13,080 nt of DNA from Podochytrium sp. JEL0797. Taxonomy: Eukaryota; Chytridiomycota; Chytridiomycetes; Chytridiales; Chytriomycetaceae. The position numbers and the translations under genes are program-made. Positions within the stretch are counted from its first letter, which is position 1. The number at the start of each line of letters is the position of its first letter. The stretch is taken from positions 1 to 13,080 of the forward strand of contig JADGJG010000746.1 of the NCBI GenBank assembly GCA_027596195.1. The letters run 5' to 3'. Positions 1 to 6,904 of this stretch are shown one piece after another. A model generated the notes under the pieces. It had not been told where the DNA came from, searched no databases, and saw nothing but the letters and a program-made list of their open reading frames with translations.

Positions 1-546
1 GCCCGAGGAGGGTTCGCAGGACGTGTATCCGTTGCCTTCGGCTGCGAGGGAGCCTTGGCCTGGGCAGGAGTTGCCGGCGGCGTCGTAGTAGTAGGTTCCA
101 GAGCCGGATCCATTAATGAGGACGTTGGCAGTGCTGGTGGTTCCGGAGGAAGCCGAGTCCGTGTTGGACGTGACTGGTCGAGGAGCACGGGATGATGTCG
201 TCGCGACAGTGCTTGAAGGGATCGCGGAAGTGGAGGAAGCAGTAGTTGTGCCAGTTTTGCTTGTAGTTGTGGAAGCCGTCGCGGCGGAAGCCGAAGAGGA
301 AGAGCCAGCCGTGGCGGAATACTTCTTTTCGTGAGACGCGTCGTAACAGGGCCCAGCAGAGGACCACGACAATGACTCGGATGTTTCACCATAGGCGCAT
401 TCCATAAGGAGGGTCCCAGTGGAGTCGCATGACCAATCACCAAACGTTGCACATGCGGATCCGACCCTTTTTTCAGAAGAACGGGTAGGCAAAGCTTGCA
501 TGTTGGTGGCAACAAGAGCGAGGATAGTCAATTGATTGAAGAGCAT
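1..546 (-). CDS. Secreted expansin/RlpA-like DPBB protein, copy 1 (3' end outside window)
   Basis: The frame is open without a stop for 182 codons, from the ATG at 546 to the window edge. It starts with a hydrophobic signal peptide (MLFNQLTILALVATNMQALP). A four-cysteine module follows, spaced C-x7-C-x9-C-x16-C, beginning CATFGDWSC. A linker rich in Ser, Thr and Ala comes next, then the start of the DPBB domain (GSGSGTYYYD, CEPSSG). The rest of the domain would lie to the left. The module resembles CBM19-type chitin-binding modules in cysteine pattern; this is inference from spacing. The DPBB assignment rests on alignment to the complete copies at 2056-2976 and 3363-4331. The product is probably extracellular or wall-associated. 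Expansin-type domains loosen polysaccharides without hydrolysis, but activity here is unproven. Its first 99 bases are identical to 3657-3755 in copy 3. A TATA-like box lies 53-58 bp upstream. Confidence 0.85.
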   Translation of the reverse strand, partial: MLFNQLTILALVATNMQALPTRSSEKRVGSACATFGDWSCDSTGTLLMECAYGETSESLSWSSAGPCYDASHEKKYSATAGSSSSASAATASTTTSKTGTTTASSTSAIPSSTVATTSSRAPRPVTSNTDSASSGTTSTANVLINGSGSGTYYYDAAGNSCPGQGSLAAEGNGYTSCEPSSG

Positions 547-598
547 TGTATGAAATGGGATGTATGGATATTGTTGCAACCTTGGCGCACAAGCGATA

Positions 599-684
599 CT
601 TATATTGCCTTCGGGAATAGAAATTTAATTTAAGTGCGCCACCAAATCGAAAACTTGGCATGCCAATTTACAAATGCGCCACCA
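599..684 (-). promoter_or_regulatory. Promoter of DPBB copy 1: TATA-like box and two GCGCCACCA motifs
   Basis: On the minus strand a TATAAG box is at 604-599, 53-58 bp before the ATG at 546. Two identical 9-mers, GCGCCACCA on the plus strand, lie at 636-644 and 676-684, exactly 40 bp apart. The core GCCACCA recurs in pairs before the other two DPBB genes. A role in shared regulation is inference. Confidence 0.5.
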
Positions 685-766
685 TTTTTTGACATACTAC
701 CTTCTGCGAATGACAAATGGCCTCAAGCAACTGGGCGCAGTTCGGGAAACTCGAAAAAAAAACGAG

Positions 767-1777
767 ATGCCTCTGACCAGCTTCGAGCTCTACGAGCTCG
801 GTGTGAAATTAAGTATCGAAGGCAGAGAACTCGAAAGGGTTGAGACCTTGAAGAAGGCTTATAAGATACTTTCGTCGAGATGCCGTCGCACCCGGCGATT
901 TGGCACTGACTCTAGATCAGTGCGCCCTATTGCGGCGACTCGCAAGATCATGAGCCCTTCCTCAAATCAATCCAGAACAATCCGAACTCTCCCACGCTCC
1001 ATCGCGCTCTTGTTGCATGGCCTCTTGTTGGGCGACAAGAAAGCCTCCGCAGCCCAGTTCCGCAAGGCCGTTTTACTATGACTCATTGACTCCAAAAGAA
1101 TTCGAGGAGAAAATCGTCGTCAACGAGTAGCTCGAGTTTGCTTCCGTCGAGAAACTTGTTACAAGCCGATTCTCCGCAGGTTACAGTGAAAATCAACCTA
1201 AAAATCCGGGAGTTGCCACCTATTCCTCGGAGGCGGAGATGTCCAGACTCCTGGCCCAGCTCGAAATTAAGCAATCAGCGCCAGTCGTGTTCGAGATGAG
1301 CTGCTTTTATACGCCCGAGCGAGAAGCCGCCGAGTTTCCCAGCGTTCAGAAAATGCTCGATTGTGTTCCTGGACAGGAATGTAGCGGTTGTGGTGTTCTA
1401 TCCTTCAACGCATTAAGCGCAGGAAGTGAGGCTCAAAAAGTGTCAACAATGTCTCTCGCAGTATTATTGCTCGCTGGAATGCCAACGCGCTGCTTGGATA
1501 CGGGGACTGTCGTGCACGAGACGATCTTATCCGATTCGATCTAGTGCGCGTTAACGACCTTGTGAATCCCAAGCATGCCAACATGAATGGGAACATTTAT
1601 GAAGTTCAAGGGCCCGCTGCTCCAAACACCGGTGCTGATGTCTCCAAGTGGATTATTTCGCCTCTTGGTGGTGGAAGAGAAGAAGATGTAAATGTCACGC
1701 GTCTCATGTTGAAGGAGGCGCGTTGGAATTGGGAGTCAATCGAGAGTGATTATGCTATGACAAACCTGGTGGGGTAA
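767..1777 (+). pseudogene. MYND-type zinc-finger protein pseudogene, paralog of 4961-5904
   Basis: Pieces in all three plus frames align in order with the MYND gene at 4961-5904. Frame 2 from ATG 767 gives MPLTSFELYELGVKLSIEG. Frame 3 covers about 879-950. Frame 1 gives NNPNSPTLHRA, compare DDNTPTLHRA. Frame 2 resumes to 1081. Frame 3 covers 1071-1420 with a TAG at 1128 and ECSGCGVL. Frame 1 at 1426-1500 carries KCQQCLSQYYCSLECQRAAW. Frame 2 runs from 1499 to TAA 1777, including FDLVRVNDL and HANMNGNIYEVQGPA. That is six frame changes and one stop. No GT-AG introns of workable length would remove them, and one break fits an 11-bp deletion after the finger tryptophan. The MYND zinc ligands themselves look canonical. 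It is divergent from DPBB copy 1 and faces DPBB copy 2. MYND domains usually mediate protein-protein contacts; no specific function can be assigned. Confidence 0.8.
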
Positions 1778-2012
1778 ATCGAATTTCGGTCTCTTAATAT
1801 AAAAAAAGAATTAAAGCGTTGTTGTGAAGAATTGGGGTTTCGCCGTTCCACACAGACTAATGACAGACATATGTTGTCATAAAAAGAAAATTGTTGTCTT
1901 GCTTTATTTGATAAACACGTCTTAGGTGAAGTCTCAGTTATAAACTTCAGCAACCAAAGAGGGTGAGGTACATGCGAGATAACTATTAAGGATCGTTCTT
2001 CTAATGCGTTTA

Positions 2013-2018
2013 TTTATT
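2013..2018 (-). terminator. Poly(A) signal of DPBB copy 2
   Basis: AATAAA on the minus strand, 38-43 bp beyond the stop codon at 2056-2058. The surrounding TTCAATAAATA is identical to the signal after copy 3 (3321-3331), which supports common descent of the two genes including the 3' UTR. Confidence 0.6.
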
Positions 2019-2055
2019 GAATTATGTAGTGAGTACGGAAATAAGTGGAAAGCCT

Positions 2056-2976
2056 TCACGCGCGCCATGGAATGACTTGCTCATCCGTAACCTCCCAGCT
2101 GAATCCCGGAACCACACCCATGTGGCACGCAGCCGGCTCAATCTTCTCCAAAGCGCCCAAGCTAAAGTCAATCTTGACTCCACCCGTGCACGCCACACAC
2201 GCATCCCAAACTACAAAGTTGCCCTCCACCTCTTCACCATTGTATTTGACCACCACACGTTTCCCACACAACCCAGCCTTGTTGGCACTCAACTGGTCAA
2301 CGGCGATCGCGACGATATTGTTGTTGTTGCGCTGGGCGAGCGTTTGGTACCCCGTGGAAGGCTCGCAGGCCGTGATGCCTTGGTTTTCGGCGTAGTGAGT
2401 GAAGCCGGGGCAGACTTGGTTGTAGATGTCGTAGTAGTAGGTTCCCGAGCCGGATCCACTGATTAGGATGTTGGCGGAGCTGGTGGGTGGTTGAGGACCT
2501 GGGGCTGGTGCCGGGGCAGTGGTCGTGGGTGGTTGGACGACAGGGGTGGTGGTCTTGGGTGGTTGAACAGCGGGGGTGGTGGTCTGGGGAGGTTGGACGG
2601 TGGGGGTAGTGGCAGCAGAAGTTGGAACGGTAGCAACTGGAGTTGTCTCATGGGTGGAGTCCGTTTGAGCAGGTGTTTCGGAAACTGGGGTGCTGCTGGT
2701 GGTGGTGGTGGATGCAGGGGTGATGGCGGGTTCAGCGGTATCGAGGCCGTTGTGCTCTTTCCAATAGTTGCAAGAAGTTCCGCCAACGTGCCAAGTGAGA
2801 CTGTCTCCATGCTGGCCGTAAGCGCACTGCAGGAGTTCGGTTTCCGTCACGTCGCAGGTCCATTCTCCGAAAGTGGCACATTCAGATCCGGCAGTGTTGG
2901 AGGAAGTGGCTGGCAAGGCGGCAGCGTGGAGGGCAACAGCAGAAAGAACAAGAGAGTTGAGCGTAGAGAACATCAT
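2056..2976 (-). CDS. Secreted expansin/RlpA-like DPBB protein, copy 2 (complete, 306 aa)
   Basis: Intact single-exon gene. Residues 1-21 form a signal peptide ending AAALP. Residues 33-69 form a four-Cys module (C33, C41, C51, C69; CATFGEWTC and GGTSC), CBM19-like by spacing only. Residues 78-168 are a Thr/Pro/Val linker with three decapeptide repeats of the type TTTPxVQPPx. Residues 170-306 are the DPBB domain, with GSGSGTYYYD at 173-183, CGKRVVVKYNG, VVWDACVAC at 255-263 and IDFSLGALEKI. This last stretch matches the V-x-V-x-D-x-C-x2-C ... D-[FL]-S-x2-[AL]-[FL]-x2-[IL] core of RlpA/expansin-like barrels. The Thr in GTYYY and the Asp in WDAC sit where expansins keep conserved Thr and Asp residues. 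No second, CBM63-type expansin domain is present, so the four-Cys module may replace it. The product is probably secreted and wall-binding. The ATG is preceded by a TATA box 50 bp away. Confidence 0.9.
   Translation of the reverse strand: MMFSTLNSLVLSAVALHAAALPATSSNTAGSECATFGEWTCDVTETELLQCAYGQHGDSLTWHVGGTSCNYWKEHNGLDTAEPAITPASTTTTSSTPVSETPAQTDSTHETTPVATVPTSAATTPTVQPPQTTTPAVQPPKTTTPVVQPPTTTAPAPAPGPQPPTSSANILISGSGSGTYYYDIYNQVCPGFTHYAENQGITACEPSTGYQTLAQRNNNNIVAIAVDQLSANKAGLCGKRVVVKYNGEEVEGNFVVWDACVACTGGVKIDFSLGALEKIEPAACHMGVVPGFSWEVTDEQVIPWRA
2521..2610 (-). repeat. Three 30-bp repeats coding the TTTPxVQPPx linker
   Basis: Three consecutive 30-bp units within copy 2 encode decapeptides ending VQPPQ, VQPPK and VQPPT. 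Copies 1 and 3 lack these units and have Ser/Ala/Thr-rich or Thr/Ser-rich linkers, so the linker has changed by repeat expansion. Confidence 0.8.
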
Positions 2977-3025
2977 TGGTGGCTGATTGGGTGTGGATGA
3001 AGGGTCTGATCGGAAGCATACCCAC

Positions 3026-3276
3026 TATTTATATGATGTCAGGTGCCAGCGAAAGAAAATTTCATGACAATTACATCACCCAAGCAGGTTCAACTATAAT
3101 CTGCTAGAGTCCAAAAATATTCCGCCACCAAAACGGACAGGGAAGCCGGATGGGCTGGAAAAGCCACCAAAAAGAGTCACAACGCACAAGGCCAGGTTCA
3201 ACAAAACAACCGGAGATTTCAGTCCGCCACCAAATACAGAGAGAGCAGCCGGAAACGCCACCAACCTAGGTCACAA
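3026..3276 (-). promoter_or_regulatory. Promoter of DPBB copy 2: TATA box and duplicated five-motif module
   Basis: TATAAATA lies at 3033-3026 (minus), 50 bp before the ATG at 2976. Upstream, five motifs occur twice in the same order. Plus-strand starts are CAGGTTCAAC 3085/3193, GCCACCA 3124/3226, AGCCGGA 3144/3247, GCCACCA 3163/3257 and GTCACAA 3176/3270. The last GCCACCA and GTCACAA keep a fixed 13-bp start-to-start spacing in both units. The sequence between motifs has diverged. Binding-site function is inference from this selective conservation. Confidence 0.6.
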
Positions 3277-3322
3277 GACCAAAACCTTATTCGCATCTTT
3301 TCAGACTGCTAAAAATGTATTA

Positions 3323-3328
3323 TTTATT
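3323..3328 (-). terminator. Poly(A) signal of DPBB copy 3
   Basis: AATAAA on the minus strand, 35-40 bp past the stop codon at 3363-3365, in the same TTCAATAAATA context as the signal of copy 2. Confidence 0.6.
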
Positions 3329-3362
3329 GAAAAGAAATAACGCCGTTCCTTCTAAACTCCGT

Positions 3363-4331
3363 TCACGCAACATACGGAATCACCTGCTCATCCAACACTT
3401 CCCAGCTCACTCCAGGCACAACTCCCAGTTCGCACGCATTCGGGTCCACCATCTCCAACCCTGTCAAACTGAAATCCAAGCGCACACCACCCGCACACGC
3501 GACACACGAATCCCAGACGACAAAATTGCCAGGCACCACCACCCCATTGTGTTTCACAACCACACGCTTTCCACACAACTCGGCCTTGTGTCCGTTCATT
3601 TGGTTAATGTCGAGTGCGACGATGTAGTTGTCGTGGTGCTCGGCGAGGGTTTTGTAGCCCGAGGAGGGTTCGCAGGACGTGTATCCGTTGCCTTCGGCTG
3701 CGAGGGAGCCTTGGCCTGGGCAGGAGTTGCCGGCGGCGTCGTAGTAGTAGGTTCCGGAGCCGGAGCCGGTGATGAGGACGGTGGCGGGGCTGGTGGAATC
3801 GGCTTAGTGGTGGTGGGGATTTGGACTTGGAATACTGGGATTTCTTGGGGGGCTGAGGAGGAAGTGGGTGGTGCCATTACTTTGGTTTTGGAGAGCGTGG
3901 TAGTGGTAGTGCTGGTAGTGCTGGTCGTTTTAGTGGCAGTGCTGGTCGTTGTGGAAGTCGTGGTGGAAGTCGTGGAGGAAGACGACGGCTGTGCCGGGCA
4001 TCTGCTGATGGGAGATTCCATCACAACTTGCGGAGCAGGAATGGGACCAGATCCTTCGATTTCTTGCAAATAAGAACTGCGAAGAAGCACAAGCAGGTTA
4101 GAATACAGAAATTCTTTCGAGCCAAAAAAAACAATCTACACACCATGGACGACCGCTCGAAAACCAAGTTTGCGAATCCGAGTTATCGAAAACACATTGC
4201 ATGAGAAGCGTGGAGGTGGAATCGCAGGCCCATTCTCCAAATGTGGCGCAGGCGGTGCCTTCGACATTCGAGTTGGTCGTTGGCAGAGCTTGGGACAAGG
4301 AAGCAAGTGCAATGAGGGTAGTGAAAATCAT
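3363..4331 (-). CDS. Secreted expansin/RlpA-like DPBB protein, copy 3 (one intron, one frame break)
   Basis: Exon 1 is 4331-4144: signal peptide (MIFTTLIALASLSQALP), then CATFGEWAC and the first three module cysteines. The intron is 4143-4077 (67 nt), with GTGTGT donor, TTCTAACC branch region and CGCAG acceptor. Splicing joins TG to T and makes the fourth conserved Cys, which aligns with GPC and TSC in copies 1 and 2. Exon 2 (4076-3363) carries a Thr/Ser/Pro linker and a DPBB domain (GSGSGTYYYD, VVWDSCVAC, LDFSLTGLEMV) ending at TGA 3365-3363. The linker frame and the barrel frame differ. The barrel frame has a TAA at 3806-3804, so the shift lies between 3803 and about 3778. One base missing from the C4 run (plus-strand G run 3786-3789) would explain it. 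No GT-AG intron in the right phase does. It is either a pseudogene or a sequence error. Unshifted, translation would stop at 3596. Confidence 0.8.
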
Positions 4332-4386
4332 TTCTAATGGATACTCTAGCTGAGGAATAACTATACTGGTTGAAAGTCCCGGCATG

Positions 4387-4467
4387 TTATATAGAATATC
4401 CAAAAAATTCCATTGTGTTGACATGGCTTTCTGCCGCAGCCACCAAAATATCGGACAGCCGCCACCA
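4387..4467 (-). promoter_or_regulatory. Promoter of DPBB copy 3: TATA box and two GCCACCA motifs
   Basis: TATATAA lies at 4393-4387 (minus), 56-62 bp upstream of the ATG at 4331. GCCACCA (plus strand) is at 4439-4445 and 4461-4467, with CGGACAG between them at 4452-4458. GCCACCAAAA followed by CGGACAG also occurs at 3124-3140 in the copy 2 promoter. Confidence 0.5.
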
Positions 4468-4960
4468 CAGTGCCAAGGACTACGTATAGGGGTCCTTGTT
4501 TAATGTTTCATTCAGCGGTTATCGTTTCGGTGCGGAAGGGGGCGCTCTTGCGGGCGCGGCCGCGCAGCCCTTTATAAACTATTAACAATGAGATATTCGC
4601 TGCGTATTTAAATATGCAGGCTTCTATATCATACGCCTATCTCCGGCCTACACACATTAGAGTGGCATTACATTGTTTTACGTTTTATGGCTTATGGTGG
4701 TTGCCATCTTTGGGAAGGTCCGGATGACAAATGGTCTCGCTTCCAAGACCAACCATCTTGACTCACACTTACGCGACGAATGCCAATGATAAATGTCGCA
4801 CTTTCGGCATTTTCCTAGCATATCCCCACTTGTTGGAGCGAACAAACACACAAAATGCAGGTTCCTTTCATTTTGGTCAACTTGCGGGCGACGCGGCACG
4901 TTGCGGTGGACGTTGCTCGTTTTTTGGTTGAATTCTCGAGCACAAGAAATTCCAGAGTTT
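4468..4960. other. Intergenic stretch, no gene seen
   Basis: No frame on either strand reads like protein. A GC-rich patch (about 4538-4568) is followed by AT-rich sequence with TATAAA and TATTTAAATA-like strings near 4571-4617. These could be a promoter for an unseen transcript, but no supporting ORF follows. Confidence 0.4.
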
Positions 4961-4965
4961 TTATT
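4960..4965 (-). terminator. AATAAA overlapping the stop codon of the MYND gene
   Basis: The TAA stop (4963-4961 minus) lies inside an AATAAA string. If used for polyadenylation, the 3' UTR would be only about 10-30 nt. No second AATAAA is obvious just downstream. Confidence 0.35.
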
Positions 4966-5904
4966 CTTCTCGTTCTAACTGTTGCTTCAACTCCTCCCAC
5001 TTTGATCTCTCCTCCTTGAACATCACGAGCGTCACATTCGCATACTTGGCAACCACTGCTTTTCCCGCGCCTCCGACCTCACAAACAATCCACTTGACGT
5101 CTCCCGGCGCAGACAAACGCGCAGGCCCACGTACTTCATACACGTTTCCATTCATGTGTGTGTACTTTGAATTCTTGAGCCCATGAATACGAACGAGATC
5201 GAATTGGACGAGACTCGTGGACGGACGACAGATGGATTGATGGCCTGTTTCCCAGGCGTTGCGTTGACATGCGACGCAGCAGTAGAATTTGGTTTCCCAG
5301 CCTTGACATGGTTTGAGGTGTGCGCGGATCGTGGAACCGGTTTGTTCAAATTCGGCGAGCACGCCGCATTCGTCGCATTGGGTTCCTGGGGTGTGGTTTG
5401 AATCGAGCTTTTGAGGAATGAACTCCTCCGCCTCGAATCGCTCGTCAGACTTGGAAGCGTCGAGACTGTCCAAATTGAGCTGGGCAAGGTTGCGGATGGA
5501 GTCGGGTTGCGCGAGATAGTCGCGTACCGACACAAAGAGGGGCGATTGAGACGATTCCTCGACACCCACAAAGACTTGAGAGTCGAGTTCTTGCAGTGAC
5601 ATGTTGTCGCACAGTGAGATTGTTTTTCGGAGCTTATTGGTAGCGAGATCGTTGACGTCTTGCTGGAGAAGCATCATACCGTGGGTGAAGGCAGCCGTGG
5701 CGCGGTGGAGTGTGGGTGTGTTGTCGTCGGCCTCGATCTCATCGAGGAAGGCGAGGTTTTCTGAGGACGAGTGGGCGCCGTCCTGCAGGATCCCCATCAG
5801 GCTACAAAAAAAGCTTCCTTATACAGGTGGAGCTTTTCATCGATTTGGCCGTCGTCGAATAGCGAGGAAGTGCGGAGTAGGACGTATCCAGGGATGGTAT
5901 CCAT
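4961..5904 (-). CDS. MYND-type zinc-finger protein (frame break at an A7/T7 run)
   Basis: The 5' part starts at ATG 5904 and begins MDTIPGYVLLRTSSLFDDGQ. It aligns with the start of the pseudogene at 767, which supports this start. The frame ends at TGA 5799-5797. The main frame (5797-4961, 278 codons) starts at an ATG overlapping that TGA. One extra base in the plus-strand A7 run 5806-5812 would join them. In main-frame numbering the finger is C141-x2-C144 ... C164-x2-W167 ... C173-x3-C177-Q ... W182 ... H186-x3-C190. The second ligand of the second Cys pair is Trp (W167), unlike usual MYND fingers and unlike the pseudogene (CQQC). Downstream are FDLVRIHGLKN, HMNGNVYEVRGP and a charged C-terminal helix. 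The conserved post-finger segment marks a lineage family; its function is unknown. MYND fingers usually bind partner proteins. Confidence 0.8.
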
Positions 5905-6217
5905 ATTGAGAGATCCGGGAGGGTCAATTTCTGGTCAATTTAATCTCAACTAATTTAATAATTTTGACGGGTCCGTGCGTCGAATTGCCACGCTTTAATA
6001 CGGCATATTGCGTCCTATACCGCTACCCAATCCAGGCTCAATGGGGGCACTTGTCGCTTGCGCTACCTAGCTGGCTCTCTACCCATAGAAAACTCTTCCG
6101 AGGTCGTTCGCATACACTTGATCCCATTCCATCAATTTGTGCTCTTCCTCACTCACTGGTTATGGTTCCTACAGTAGAAGGTTTGGTGATTTTGCCACCG
6201 TTGAATTTTTTTGCGAA
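5905..6217. promoter_or_regulatory. Shared upstream region of two divergent genes
   Basis: This 313-bp interval separates the ATG of the MYND gene (5904, minus) from the ATG of the next gene (6218, plus). The left part is AT-rich (about 5925-5965). No clear TATA box or repeat pair was found, and the GCCACCA motif is absent (only GCCACCG at about 6195). Confidence 0.4.
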
Positions 6218-6750
6218 ATGATCCGCCAGTCCTCGGTCACAACGACGCCCGCCAAGAACACCTCGCTCCCTCCTCGCACGCCCCTCGCTGCTCTTCGACC
6301 ACGCCAAGAAAGTCGTCAAAACCAACGGACAACTCGATCATCAAAAAACAACAAAACACGCCCAAATTCAAACTCAGCGACGACGATCCATTTGGCTTCG
6401 CAAAGGCGGCCAGAGACGCCGAGAAGATAAAACAAGCCAGGATGCGATCAATCCCGCAGCAGCAGCAACAACTCAATCCTCGTCCCGAAATACAACCCAA
6501 CCCCACAACCATCCCCTCCATCCCATCCACCCCAACCCCACTCAACCCACCATCCCCCTTGGCATCTACTGACTCGTCACCCTCTGCTCCCGGCCAACAT
6601 CTCCCCTACGCCCCGTACGCCGATGACATGAAACTCAAAGCCGAACGTACCGCGTGTCCGTCAGCTGCTGTGGCTGCAAAGAAGCGTAAAGAGCGTGAGG
6701 ACAAGGAGGCACGTTTTGACGAACGCGACTTGGGGCGTGGCAGTACATCC
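6218..6750 (+). CDS. Unknown basic, Pro/Gln-rich protein (frame break; 3' end unresolved)
   Basis: The start at ATG 6218 (frame 2) gives MIRQSSVTTTPAKNTSLPPR, with SP/TP sites. Downstream, frame 1 reads like protein: FKLSDDDPFGFAKAARDAEK, then Q-rich and PTP-rich low complexity, then YAPYADDMKLKAERTACPSA and a charged KKRKEREDKEARFDERD segment. The two frames join if one base is missing from the A6 run at 6343-6348. Frame 1 stays open to 7053, but after about 6745 composition becomes AT-rich and the tail reads antisense to the last exon of the convergent gene. The true end or an intron therefore probably lies between 6740 and 6900. I do not recognise the family. Basic clusters and SP/TP sites suggest a nuclear, regulated protein, which is inference. 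Confidence 0.5.
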
Positions 6751-6879
6751 TTTTTAGCTTGCTATAAAGCTAATCGTCCTTTTTCTCCGTGCGGATCCAG
6801 ATCAGACCTATCAAATTCGGTATATATTGATTTGACAACGAAAATTATGAAACCCGAGTATTGTAACTCACATTTCAAG

Positions 6880-6904
6880 AAAACCAATAATTTTGATTTA
6901 TTGT
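6880..6904. repeat. 25-bp repeat, copy A (other copy 10683-10707)
   Basis: This 25-bp string is identical to 10683-10707. On the minus strand it follows directly after the stop codon at 6907-6905 and contains AATAAA, so here it may serve as the poly(A) region of the minus-strand gene. Confidence 0.8.

Noticed and set aside
767..1777. Multi-intron gene model for the MYND copy
   Set aside because: Frame changes are only 20-150 bp apart with no GT-AG pairs of workable length. A TAG and an 11-bp deletion also remain.
2463..2810. Pro-rich frame on the minus strand inside DPBB copy 2
   Set aside because: It is an out-of-frame reading of the linker repeats. The 306-codon frame contains all the conserved cysteines.
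3778..4000. An intron to explain the frame change in DPBB copy 3
   Set aside because: Every usable GT in the linker is in phase 0, while the available AG sites need phase 1 or 2. The only phase-compatible donor would remove the whole linker.
3596..4073. Long antisense frame across DPBB copy 3 (plus strand 3315-4073)
   Set aside because: Its Val/Gly/Glu runs are the mirror of the Thr/Pro linker, and the minus strand has the signal peptide, intron and barrel motifs.
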